Shown piece by piece: positions 47,739 to 57,107 of a DNA stretch of 58,915 bases. Numbering within the stretch: the stretch's first letter is position 1; every line of letters begins with the position of its first letter. The notes below the pieces were generated by a model. It saw nothing but the letters and a program-made list of their open reading frames with translations, did no database searches and was not told the DNA's origin. The DNA is from Candidatus Brockarchaeota archaeon (lineage in GTDB: Archaea > Thermoproteota > EX4484-205 > JAAOZP01): assembly GCA_017601345.1 (NCBI GenBank), contig JAFNIT010000006.1, positions 1 to 58,915 on the forward strand, read 5' to 3'. The position numbers and the translations under genes were made by a program.

Positions 47739-48420
47739 CTAGATAGAAAGTACCATTCTGAAACCTATTAGCAGGATGACAATGATTAAAGCCTTCTTCA
47801 ATACCTCTGGCCTGGTTCTCCTAGAGATCCTCGGGCCCAATTGGCCTCCAAGAACCGCCCCTAAAACAAGTGGTGTACCGTAATCCAACAATACGTTTCC
47901 AAGGCTGAGATGCGATAAGACTCCTGCAATTAGTTATAGTCATGCCGAAGACTGCTGTTGCAACAGCCACGTGTGCGGGGGACTCCTATGAGCATTATTA
48001 CAGTCGTATCTACTGCTCCGCCTCCTATTCCAAATGGGCCAGTAGCTAAACCGCTGAAGACGCTCGCAAGTTGTGAGAGAAGCAAGTGGGTGAAACCAAG
48101 CCATACCCGTAAACATTACCATATCTATCCATTAAGCGTCTCCTAAATAAAGGTCCATCGCCTCCCCTCTTAGCAGTATTCTTAGACTCCTTAATGTCGT
48201 TGCCGCTTCTCCAAAGCCTTAAAGCAGAAAATATTTGGAAGAAACCCATTAACATGGCTGTAAGAGCGGAGGGCAGTACAACCACCATGTATGCGCCAAT
48301 TACCACACCGAGCACGTTCGGAGTATCAAAAAGCAGAGCAAGCCTAATGTCAACCCTTCTCTGCCTAAGGTATCCGTAGGCTGCTGAAAATATTCCACAA
48401 ATATTAAGAATATTAAGTTT
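47739..48420 (-). pseudogene. TauE/SafE-family sulfite/anion exporter, frameshifted and lacking a clear start
   Basis: Fragments in different frames: FSAAYGYLRQRRVDIRLALLFDTPNVLGVVIGAYMVVVLPSALTAMLMGFFQIFSALRLW / LTHLLLSQLASVFSGLATGPFGIGGGAVDTTVIMLIGVP / AHVAVATAVFGMTIT / LGNVLLDYGTPLVLGAVLGGQLGPRISRRTRPEVLKKALIIVILLIGFRMVLSI-stop. Confidence 0.85.
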
Positions 48421-48609
48421 TTAGTATTTAATATTTAAAAAGGGGTACTTCTTCTAGGTTTAAATTGGAATCGATTTATTAACTTGAATGCTTCCCAATA
48501 AGCTCCCATTAAACATGGGTTCCCATTCACGGCAATGCTTAAGAGGTTGTATTCAAACACTACGCCACTCATCTAAAGATTGGTTATTAAAATTCTGGAG
48601 GTGATGCTT

Positions 48610-49623
48610 ATGACCTCCAACCTAAGTCCTCCCGAATACATGACATGGCTACTTACCTCTAGGTGTAACCTTAGATGTGAACATTGCTACGTTTCTTCAC
48701 GTCCTTGGAATGGCGAGCTGGAAGGAAAAAGAATCATAAAAATCGTTGAAGAAGCATGTGAAATAGGTGTCGAAAACCTCCATCTAACTGGCGGTGAACC
48801 AATTTTACGAGAGGATATTTTCGAAATACTTAAAGCCGCAAGAAACGGTACAAACGTATCGCTTTTCACAAACCTGTTGTCAATGGACAGGGAAAAAGCC
48901 AGGAAGCTCGGATCCCTAGGGGTCCAGGTTTTTACAAGCATTGAAGGTGCTACAAAGGAGAGCCATGAAGCCATTCGCGGGGAAGGTACTTGGGACCTCT
49001 TAATGCGGCGTATAAGCATCCTTAGGGATGAAGGAGTTAGTTTCACACCAATATTTTCGGTATCACGCTTAAACTTTAAAGAAGCCGGGGAATTTATCCG
49101 TCTGACTGAGAATCTAGGAGCTTCATCAGCCCTGTTACTGCCAGTTATGCCATTCGGGAGGGCAAAAGACAGGGGTTTCGAAGCTGATTCTTACGCCTGC
49201 ATCAAAGCAATAAGTCTGGCGGAAGAGGCTGCTGAGGAGCTTGGCTTCAATATTACTTTGTGGTGTATGCCTTTCGCCGGTATATTAGTGAAATCCAAAT
49301 ACGTCTCATGGGACTCCTGCAAGTCTGAAAGGAATATGGATATTGGCCCGGGTGGAGAAGTCCTTATCTGCGATACTCTTGATGTTCCAGCCTCAAGTAT
49401 TAGGAATAAGAGCCTTAGGGAAGCTTGGTTTGAACTGAATTCAAATAGCCTTTTCACCGAAATCATGAATAACAATCCCTGTCCGGACTGTCCTATAAGA
49501 AATGTTTGCAGGGGAGGGTGCTATGCAAGGTCCTACAAGAAGTATGGCTCTTTCAACAACCCAGATCCCCTCTGCCCCAAGGTTTCACAGGAAATACGTG
49601 TCCTCCCAATACTTAGAGGGTAA
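48610..49623 (+). CDS. Radical SAM/SPASM domain protein
   Basis: SRCNLRCEHCYVS, LHLTGGEPILRED; C-terminal CDTLDV...CPDCPIRNVCRGGCYARS...CPK; ATG 48610 preceded by GGAGGTGAT. Confidence 0.92.
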   Translation: MTSNLSPPEYMTWLLTSRCNLRCEHCYVSSRPWNGELEGKRIIKIVEEACEIGVENLHLTGGEPILREDIFEILKAARNGTNVSLFTNLLSMDREKARKLGSLGVQVFTSIEGATKESHEAIRGEGTWDLLMRRISILRDEGVSFTPIFSVSRLNFKEAGEFIRLTENLGASSALLLPVMPFGRAKDRGFEADSYACIKAISLAEEAAEELGFNITLWCMPFAGILVKSKYVSWDSCKSERNMDIGPGGEVLICDTLDVPASSIRNKSLREAWFELNSNSLFTEIMNNNPCPDCPIRNVCRGGCYARSYKKYGSFNNPDPLCPKVSQEIRVLPILRG

Positions 49624-49651
49624 GAGTGTCTCAAAATAAGACTATTGTTTG

Positions 49652-50200
49652 CTAACCCCACCACTTTTTCCTCAACGGCATTGCTATTATTTCTCTTATC
49701 TCAAGCCTCCTAGACTTATTGCTGCTGAATATTTCTCCGGTTGGAGTTGCTCTGGCTACTATCGCTGTGTCCGCACCTTCCCCACTTCCGCCAACGCCAA
49801 TAACATCCTCGTACCGTTTTACAAGATTTTTATCAGCAGCTATTAAAACCACTTCTACAGCCACCTTAAAGCCCTGTCCCAGCGTGTAGAAAGAGTCTCT
49901 AACTCTATCCATTCCCCTACCATGTAATGGTAGATGAGTATTGTCAACAGCTACTCCTCCTAACTTAATTATCCTCTCCTTGAATTCAGGATTCATCCTC
50001 TCATGGGAAACAACTACTAGTTCTGCTCTTCCCCTTAGAGCTTTAGCAAATTTAAACCCTGTTCTCCCGGAAGTGCTAGCAACAATTACTCTATTAACAT
50101 CATCTAATAGAATCCTTTTCACAACGGCTTTTACAACATCATCGGTATTCTCTGGACCTGGATTAGCAAAATACCTTATGATTCTCCCATGTCTAGACAT
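49652..50200 (-). CDS. Stand-alone pyruvate-kinase C-terminal (alpha/beta)-like domain protein
   Basis: VIVASTSGRTGFKFAKALRGRAELVVVSHERMNPEF; GVGGSGEGADTAIVARAT. Confidence 0.8.
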   Translation of the reverse strand: MSRHGRIIRYFANPGPENTDDVVKAVVKRILLDDVNRVIVASTSGRTGFKFAKALRGRAELVVVSHERMNPEFKERIIKLGGVAVDNTHLPLHGRGMDRVRDSFYTLGQGFKVAVEVVLIAADKNLVKRYEDVIGVGGSGEGADTAIVARATPTGEIFSSNKSRRLEIREIIAMPLRKKWWG

Positions 50201-50259
50201 AAGATATTAAACCATCAGGGTGCTTAAAACTTTTTGAATAGGAGTCGCTATTCTAAACC

Positions 50260-50688
50260 TTGTGTAAAACGATGGAAAGTATAGAGGACATTGATGAAGT
50301 TCTTAGGGGAAAGACTTTACTATTATACTACTACATGCTGCGTAAGGGTAAGCCTCTTTCCATTAGACAAGTTCAAGCCGGTTTAAGATTTAAAAGCCCT
50401 TCTCAAACCTTTTACCATCTAAATAGGCTTCAATCAGCCGGATTGATCGAACTCCGGAAAGAAGGTTATGTGGTGAAAAGAATTTACTTAAAGCATTATG
50501 CGGTGATTTCCAAACTCATCTATCGCCGTTTTCTCTTCTACTTTGTTTTCTTTGCTACAGCCTTATTTACAGAACTTCTAATCCTGAAACCTGAGAGCTC
50601 TTTAAGCTATTTATTTTCGGCAATAATCATACTTCTGGGAATCACCTTTTTTCTCTATGAAACCGTTAAAATTCTTTTGATAAAATGA
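50260..50688 (+). CDS. Membrane-tethered wHTH regulator, paralog of 1507-2049
   Basis: LRGKTLLLYYYMLRKGK...LRFKSPSQTFYHLNRLQSAGLIEL plus two TM segments. Confidence 0.78.
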   Translation: MCKTMESIEDIDEVLRGKTLLLYYYMLRKGKPLSIRQVQAGLRFKSPSQTFYHLNRLQSAGLIELRKEGYVVKRIYLKHYAVISKLIYRRFLFYFVFFATALFTELLILKPESSLSYLFSAIIILLGITFFLYETVKILLIK

Positions 50689-50731
50689 ATTAAGTTTAAA
50701 TATTTATAGAAAGAATTTTTCATTTTCAAGG

Positions 50732-51307
50732 ATGAGTGTGTTTAAGAAGCTTAAGGAAAAGGTGACTCCTCCCAAAGCTAGATTGACAATTGAGCTGAAG
50801 AAACCTTTCTTTGTTCTTGGAGATAGCATAGAGGGTGTCTTGAAATTAGAGTCTCAAGAAGAATTTTATTGTACTGAAATAAGATGCGAGCTAGAATGTG
50901 TGGAACGAGTGCGTAGAATAAGAAGATTTTACGATGCAAATCTTAAGAGGGATGTTGAGCAGCAAGTTTGGGAGTCTGCAGTACTATTTTCAACAAGACC
51001 CCCGTTAATCGGGGCAATGCATATTCCTGAGGGCTTTATTTAGAACTTTCCATTTAAGATACCGATCCCGCATGGAGCCCAACCCTCTTTCAAGAGTCTA
51101 GATAGGATTGTTGTCTGGAGTCTCAAGGGGGTTGTTGCTGTAGAAGGCCGTCCTGATGCAACCAGCAAGACTATAGAGCTACAGATTACTCATCCCTCAC
51201 AAGTTCCCCAACCGCTGGTTTCAACGGTTACTTGCAAGTATTGTGGGACTGTTTATCCTGAAAGCGAGGTTAAGTGCCCCAATTGTGGAGCTCCTCGTAC
51301 GCTTTAG
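50732..51307 (+). pseudogene. Arrestin-like/SpoOM-like fold protein with C-terminal zinc ribbon, interrupted by an in-frame TAG at 51041-51043
   Basis: 191-codon frame: PPKARLTIELKKPFFVLGDSIEGVLKLESQEEFYCTEIRCELECVERV...MHIPEGFI-TAG-NFPFKIPIPHGAQPSFKSLDRIVVWSLKGVVAVEGRPDATSK...CKYCGTVYPESEVKCPNCGAPRTL. Confidence 0.85.
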
Positions 51308-51729
51308 AGTTTTTTAAACGTTTCTCAGCATCTTCAATGAGCCTTAGGAAATAATCATTGCCGAGATTTTCTCCACTACCTAATCCAGGACATGAAGGGT
51401 CAGCTTCGAAAACATAGGTAGTGCCGATTTTACGCATAAGGAGAGGGTAAAATCTGCATACTAGCGGTCTATCAGAGTATATTTTACACATATTATAAGG
51501 ATCTAAGAAGCATTTCCCTGAAACCGGTTTCATAACGTATGGGTATTTTTCGTCAATATTTTTATCAGCAAAATTTTCTATTCTAAGTCCTTCTCAGTTA
51601 GGACTATCTTTTTCTCTTAACTGTATACGTGTTCATACAACATTTTCCGCAAAGTATGTATTTGAACTCTGTATCTGGAAAAGAAATATCTAACTTTCTC
51701 CTCGATAAATCGTTTTTACTTTTTTGCAT
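51270..51729 (-). pseudogene. YkgJ-type cysteine-cluster protein with N-terminal frameshifts
   Basis: MQKSKNDLSRRKLDISFPDTEFKYILCGKCCMNTYTVK / IVLTEKDLE / RIENFADKNIDEKYPYVMKPVSGKCFLDPYNMCKIYSDRPLVCRFYPLL in three frames. Confidence 0.78.
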
Positions 51730-51834
51730 TCTATCCTTGGATTTAACTCTATATTGTGATATTTAAGCTTGCAATTGTTTTAATAGAGAAGCTTTAAAAA
51801 TCCCTTTAAATTCGTTTTAACAAGGTGATAATGG

Positions 51835-52347
51835 CTGAACGAGTTTCAACTATTGGCATTAACGGCTGCTGACAATATTAAGGGTGCTTCTAAGGACGAA
51901 ATCAAGAGAGCTAGCCGGGTGAGTGAGAAAGAGCTTCAGGAACTTATTAAAAAAGGGTATTTAGAGACTATAAAGACGAGGGGTAGGATTGTTAAATATA
52001 GGACTACGGAATCTGGCAGAGAGTATTGTGCGCGTGAAGCCAAGAATTTAAAATTGCTAAAATATTTGAAGGCTAAGCAGGTTTCCAACACCGTGTTTCT
52101 CAATGCTTTAAAGTCTGCTTACATGAACCTTGTAAGAACGAGCCCCATAGCCCCCTACGTCAAGGTATCTGATTTACGTGCAAGGTTGAAGGTTGAGCTA
52201 GGAATCGAAGATAATGAATTCGACAAAAGGATCATAGAACTAAACAGCAGCAACCCATACGACATCCAGCTCCACATCGGAAGTGGAGAACCACATGAAG
52301 GTGTGAAAACGGCGAGAGGTGTTTACCATTATGTCATCATCAAATAG
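51835..52347 (+). CDS. Winged-helix DNA-binding protein (possible CTG start at 51835 or ATG start disrupted by a 1-nt indel)
   Basis: LNEFQLLALTAADNIKGASKDEIKRASRVSEKELQELIKKGYLET; SD AAGGTGAT upstream. Confidence 0.65.
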   Translation: MNEFQLLALTAADNIKGASKDEIKRASRVSEKELQELIKKGYLETIKTRGRIVKYRTTESGREYCAREAKNLKLLKYLKAKQVSNTVFLNALKSAYMNLVRTSPIAPYVKVSDLRARLKVELGIEDNEFDKRIIELNSSNPYDIQLHIGSGEPHEGVKTARGVYHYVIIK

Positions 52348-54154
52348 GTATCGCCCATTAATGTTAGAGGCAAATCCGTTTCCACTAACTCCCGTCCCAA
52401 CCAGAATATGGATTTTGGGAGGAGAATCGAGGATCAATGCGCTTAAGAGGATTAGGGAGGAGATAGAATACTCTTTCAGACTTGAGGAGCCGAAAATAGA
52501 CATGCTCATCGGGGATGCTGGAAGTGGAAAGACTCATCTAGCACTTCATCTCCAATACTTGTTAAGCCAAGAGAAGCCAAGCCAACCCTTCTCCTATCTC
52601 TCCACCATCCAAGATTCCGTTTACAAACCTTCTCTAATATTCTTTGCTTTAAAAGTTGTTGAAGCCCTTGGTGGAGAAGGCTTTTTAAAGAATCTGTCCT
52701 TGAGGTTGCATCAGGTTTTAATCTCAAGAATGGTACCAGGGTTGTTTGATGAAGCTGTTTCAACAAACATATTCTCAATCATATTGGGGAGAGGAAGAGC
52801 TGTAAGTGAAGTTCTGGATAGAGCTCTTGCAGACTTCAGGTCTATAGGCGAGCTTGTGGAAAAGGGTATTTTAGACATAACCAAGCTTGTAAAGATCGAG
52901 CTCCAAGAACTTTCTCAAATCCTCGAGACGAGGTTCGAACCCTATAAAGCCAGAAGGTTTGCTGACCCGAGCCTGGCGAAATGGATACTCTGGCTACCGC
53001 ACCCATACTACGGCAGTTGGGGTATGAAGCATATTAATGACTATGTGAGAGAATCCGATGATAATGCTCTCAAGTTTTTAACAACAATTGTTAATCTATC
53101 TAAAATCATAAGCAATACCCCCTTCGTGATAGTTGTGGACGAAGTTGAAACTCTTTCTGAAGACAATGTTGACGTTTTCTTTCATACTTTAAAAAGGATT
53201 GTTGACAGCGGCCCGGGAGGATTATTCATACTCTTGCTTCTAACACCTAGAATGTTCGAAGACTTGAAAAGCCAGAGGTTTAGAGTTGCACCAGCTATAG
53301 TTAGCAGGGTCTCTTCAGCGCCAATAAGCCTTGAGAAAATAAGCGTTGAAGAAGCCAAGGATATTGTTGACAGGTATGTAAGAGCCTTATACTTGGATAA
53401 GGGTGATGATGGCTATACGAGGATGTTTCCTATGGATAGTGTAAAACTTTTATGGGCTAATTCTGGGGGTGAAATAAGGAGGCTACTTTCTGAATGCTTT
53501 ACGTGCATCGAGATACTTGCAGAGAGGGTTAAAGAAGGTTCTACCGAGCCTAGGTGGGTTGACACGACGATAGTAATGGAAGCGATTGCTAAAATGGGTT
53601 TACCGCTTATAGAAGCAGTAGTCCCGATAGAGCCTGATAGCGATGTTAGAAGCCAAATACTCGCCAGGTTCTACAATATTGAAAAGTCTTCGGAAAGAAG
53701 CATTGTGATTGAACAGGCGATTATAACTCTAATAGAGGCAGGATTAGGTAAGGAGAATCTCATTAGGAGGAAAAGGATAAACGTATCTCTAACCAAGAAG
53801 AGGGAAGTGGATCTGCTTTTTACAGATAGTACTGCTGGAGGAATTATGGTTGGAGTTGTAATTAAGGCTTTGAAACCTCAAGAGGCGCTTGGGATAGGCA
53901 GTGTTGAATCCTTGATAGATTTGGCTAAGAGCAGGAAACTCGACAAACTAATCCTGCTCACAACAAGTCCTCTAAACGCTGATTCTCAAAGTGCTCTGAA
54001 ACAATTTGAAAACGTTAAAGTACTGTTTCTGAATGATGAGAAGATTTCCACGCTCATATACGTGTCTCAAGTGTTCAAAAACCTATCTAGGCCGGAAAGA
54101 TTAACTCCCGAGACCTCCTTGGAAGTATTGCGGAAAATAAACCTAATAGGCTAA
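52331..54154 (+). CDS. AAA+/STAND-like P-loop ATPase with C-terminal degenerate restriction-endonuclease-like domain
   Basis: Walker A IGDAGSGKTHLALHL; Walker B FVIVVDEVETL; C-terminal KKREVDLLFTDSTAGGIMVGVVIKAL...LDKLILLTTSPLN. Confidence 0.7.
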   Translation: MSSSNRYRPLMLEANPFPLTPVPTRIWILGGESRINALKRIREEIEYSFRLEEPKIDMLIGDAGSGKTHLALHLQYLLSQEKPSQPFSYLSTIQDSVYKPSLIFFALKVVEALGGEGFLKNLSLRLHQVLISRMVPGLFDEAVSTNIFSIILGRGRAVSEVLDRALADFRSIGELVEKGILDITKLVKIELQELSQILETRFEPYKARRFADPSLAKWILWLPHPYYGSWGMKHINDYVRESDDNALKFLTTIVNLSKIISNTPFVIVVDEVETLSEDNVDVFFHTLKRIVDSGPGGLFILLLLTPRMFEDLKSQRFRVAPAIVSRVSSAPISLEKISVEEAKDIVDRYVRALYLDKGDDGYTRMFPMDSVKLLWANSGGEIRRLLSECFTCIEILAERVKEGSTEPRWVDTTIVMEAIAKMGLPLIEAVVPIEPDSDVRSQILARFYNIEKSSERSIVIEQAIITLIEAGLGKENLIRRKRINVSLTKKREVDLLFTDSTAGGIMVGVVIKALKPQEALGIGSVESLIDLAKSRKLDKLILLTTSPLNADSQSALKQFENVKVLFLNDEKISTLIYVSQVFKNLSRPERLTPETSLEVLRKINLIG

Positions 54155-54188
54155 TGTTTATTTCTTCTCCCCCTAGTTAATAAGCGTG

Positions 54189-55967
54189 CTAGGATGCTTT
54201 AACGTCGTTTCTAGAACCCTCCCCATACCTGTCTTCATATAATTCCTTAATGACAGTATCAACTAATTCTTTCAACCTTTCCTCGCTTACACCATACTTC
54301 GCCGCTACTTTCCTAAGCCTCTTGATAACTGTTGGATGCGTTTGAAAAGCCTCCTGTCCTTTAGAAGCCTCGATTGGAATAAGGTTAAGAACGGAAAGCT
54401 TCACAAGAGCCTTCACATAAGCTTCGGGATTAATGCCTATTTTCAGAACAAAATCGTCAGCCTTTCTTTCAAAAACCCTTATTACGAAATATAGCATTAA
54501 AAACCACGATATGAATAAAGCGATATAGACTGAGATGGTCACTAGCATTATTAATATCTCGGATGCATTAAAAGCCTGTTTCAGAGTTTTCAAGAAATCT
54601 GCTATAAACCCATATGAATTACCAACCGTAAAAACGAATACCAGAGCAAAAACAATAGCTATCGGCATATGATTATACTTTATATGGCCGATCTCATGAA
54701 GGATTATTGTGCTTAATTCTTCGTCATCTAGATTTTTCTCAGCTGTCTCCGTCACAACCACTTTCCTCCTGAATAATCCGATAACCCCTGCATTCGCAAC
54801 CGTCCCATAGAACGTCCTAACCTTTATTATCGGAGGTGCTTTTTTCAAGCCTACTTTGGAAACCGCTTCTAAGAATATTCTCAACAACCTTTCATCCATG
54901 GCAACCATTCCCTTTCGAGATGATAAGTCGATTATTAACGACATTCCTACAAAACCCATTAAGAAACCAATGATTATTAAAAACTGTTGTAAAAACAAGG
55001 GCTGGATAAACTTAGATAGAGGATCATAAGCTAGAGAGTTTATTACTATGATGATAAATATGAGAGACAAGGGTAGTAAGTTTGCAACCAATGAGAATTT
55101 TTTAACATCCTTTTCATATTCCAACATCTTCCTGAACGGGGGGATTTCTTTCAATATTGGTTTTAAATATTTGCCATGCAGCCTCGTCCAAGTCAGAAGT
55201 AGAAAGGCGAGGGGAGCGAATAAAGTTAATGCAAAAGCAAGTGCTGTAGCCCATATGAAGCTTACTCTCCATGCCACGGAGATTGCTGAAGGCAATCCTA
55301 AAAGAGGTGGAGTTGGCAGGAAAACTATGAGGAATCCCATAAGCAGTAAGGCTGCTGGAGCATAGTTAAAAATAATCATCAACTTGTTAACCTTCTTCGA
55401 TGCGACTTGATATTCTTCAAGCCGGCTGAGCTTTAAAACTCTCCTACTCCATAAGGCGATAGCAAAAGCGCATAGAGACGGGGCTGCAAATAAAACTATT
55501 ATAGAAAAAATTAGAGTCCAAACAGTTACTTCTACTTTTTTAACCGCTATCAATAGCTGTTTGTTTTCATATATGCAAGCTTCCGTAAGATTATGCACGA
55601 CTTGTAGCGACGAGGGATATTCTATTGCAATTATAACTGGTTTAGCCAAATGGGGCAGTATCTCCGTTAAATCATATATGAGTAGAAACTCATCGCTATC
55701 GCTCCAGCTTATGGGGAATGTTATGAGGTAACTGCCATCGGAAAGCTTCTCAGATTTTCTAAGCTCATAACCATGGGCTTTCAGGTTTTCAGCAATCTCA
55801 ATGAAATTAAAAATTCCACCTGATATTTCTACTAGCGGCTTTTCATCAATAAGCTTAATAGTTATAGAACTCCCTTGAGAACCTGAAGCACTCGTTTGAG
55901 AAAAAGCTATTATTAAAATTATTATCAGGACGCTTACAAGTGCATTCAGCCACTTAAAGCTGAGCAT
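54189..55967 (-). CDS. M48-family membrane metallopeptidase
   Basis: TIILHEIGHIKYNHMPI (HExxH) with flanking TM helices; FERKADDFVLKIG third-ligand region. Confidence 0.92.
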   Translation of the reverse strand: MLSFKWLNALVSVLIIILIIAFSQTSASGSQGSSITIKLIDEKPLVEISGGIFNFIEIAENLKAHGYELRKSEKLSDGSYLITFPISWSDSDEFLLIYDLTEILPHLAKPVIIAIEYPSSLQVVHNLTEACIYENKQLLIAVKKVEVTVWTLIFSIIVLFAAPSLCAFAIALWSRRVLKLSRLEEYQVASKKVNKLMIIFNYAPAALLLMGFLIVFLPTPPLLGLPSAISVAWRVSFIWATALAFALTLFAPLAFLLLTWTRLHGKYLKPILKEIPPFRKMLEYEKDVKKFSLVANLLPLSLIFIIIVINSLAYDPLSKFIQPLFLQQFLIIIGFLMGFVGMSLIIDLSSRKGMVAMDERLLRIFLEAVSKVGLKKAPPIIKVRTFYGTVANAGVIGLFRRKVVVTETAEKNLDDEELSTIILHEIGHIKYNHMPIAIVFALVFVFTVGNSYGFIADFLKTLKQAFNASEILIMLVTISVYIALFISWFLMLYFVIRVFERKADDFVLKIGINPEAYVKALVKLSVLNLIPIEASKGQEAFQTHPTVIKRLRKVAAKYGVSEERLKELVDTVIKELYEDRYGEGSRNDVKAS

Positions 55968-56040
55968 ATTTTACTTTTTCCCTAAATCTGTCTAATTTAA
56001 ATTTTGCTTATAAAAAGTTATAAAAGCGTCCTCATCCATA

Positions 56041-57078
56041 TTGTTAGAAGTGAAGTTTCTCCTAACGTTTCCAGTTGGCATTGAGGATATAGTTAAGGAG
56101 GAGATTAAAGAGAAGACTGGATGCTTAATCGAAGAAAATCCTCTTAACGTTCCTGGTAAATTCATTATTCAACTACCGGAATCCAAGAGAAGTATTGTCT
56201 CATCGCTTAGGAGCGTAGATTCTATTGTGGAATACATTGGCTCGCTCAAGATTAGCAGGGATACGAGTGCTCTCGACAAGATTTGTCAAGAAATGTTGAG
56301 TATTGAATTCCCAGAGGATTTCCGTAATGCTTCTTCCTTCCGAGTTACTTGCGAGAGAAAAGGTGAACATGATTATACGAGCATGGATGTTGAAAAGGCT
56401 GTTGGTCAAGTTTTAGTAGATAAATACCGTCTTAAAGTTAAGCTTGAAGATTTTGAAATAAATGTTTTCGTAGAGATTATTGACAACTCGTGCTTTATAG
56501 GATTGCTTAAGGAGGAGTATTTGCGTAGAAGATACTTTGTCTTCAACCATCCTGCTGCTATCAAGCCTTCCATAGCTTATGCGATGATCAGATTGGCTGA
56601 TGTTAAACCAGGCATGACTGTGCTCGACCCTATGTGTGGGGGTGGCACAATACTTATTGAAGCAGCTTTAGCACTAAACAACGTGAAACTCTATGGTTTC
56701 GATATTTCTGAATACTTCTTAGAGGGTGGAGTGTTAAATGCTGAAGCCATGGGCCTTAGCGATCAGATAGTTTTTAAGAGAGTCGATTGCAAAAAGCTTT
56801 CAAAGCTTATTGACTTTAAAATCGACAGAATAATAACAAATCCTCCATATGGTACTAAACCCCTGCCCAAAATGGATCCATGCCCACTATATTTCAAATG
56901 TCTAACAGAGATGAAAAAGGTTTTGACAGAAGATGGAAAAATAGTTATAATAACCCTTAAGCCTGATTGCGTAAAAAATATTGCGCATAGGGTGGGACTT
57001 AAAATAGAGCATGAGAGAACTGTAAAGCACAATGATACTCTCCCCCAGATTTTTCTTCTATCGAGCTCTTTAAGTTAA
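56041..57078 (+). CDS. THUMP-domain N2-guanosine (RNA) methyltransferase, Trm14/RlmL-like
   Basis: VLDPMCGGGTILIEAAL; IITNPPYGTKP; N-terminal THUMP-like region. Confidence 0.9.
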   Translation: MLEVKFLLTFPVGIEDIVKEEIKEKTGCLIEENPLNVPGKFIIQLPESKRSIVSSLRSVDSIVEYIGSLKISRDTSALDKICQEMLSIEFPEDFRNASSFRVTCERKGEHDYTSMDVEKAVGQVLVDKYRLKVKLEDFEINVFVEIIDNSCFIGLLKEEYLRRRYFVFNHPAAIKPSIAYAMIRLADVKPGMTVLDPMCGGGTILIEAALALNNVKLYGFDISEYFLEGGVLNAEAMGLSDQIVFKRVDCKKLSKLIDFKIDRIITNPPYGTKPLPKMDPCPLYFKCLTEMKKVLTEDGKIVIITLKPDCVKNIAHRVGLKIEHERTVKHNDTLPQIFLLSSSLS

Positions 57079-57107
57079 TTTTAAATTTATCGCCGTGAAG
57101 TAAACTT

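Noticed and set aside
48046-48315. 89-aa minus ORF as a stand-alone gene
   Set aside because: It is one frame-shifted piece of the TauE/SafE pseudogene.
50732-51307. Pyrrolysine (UAG) incorporation in the arrestin-like gene
   Set aside because: TAG serves as a normal terminator for several genes in the window and no pyl genes are present here; kept only as a low-probability alternative.
52932-52942. GGTTCGAACCC, which looks like a tRNA T-arm
   Set aside because: Lies inside the AAA+ ATPase coding frame (LETRFEPYK) and no acceptor/anticodon stems were found around it.
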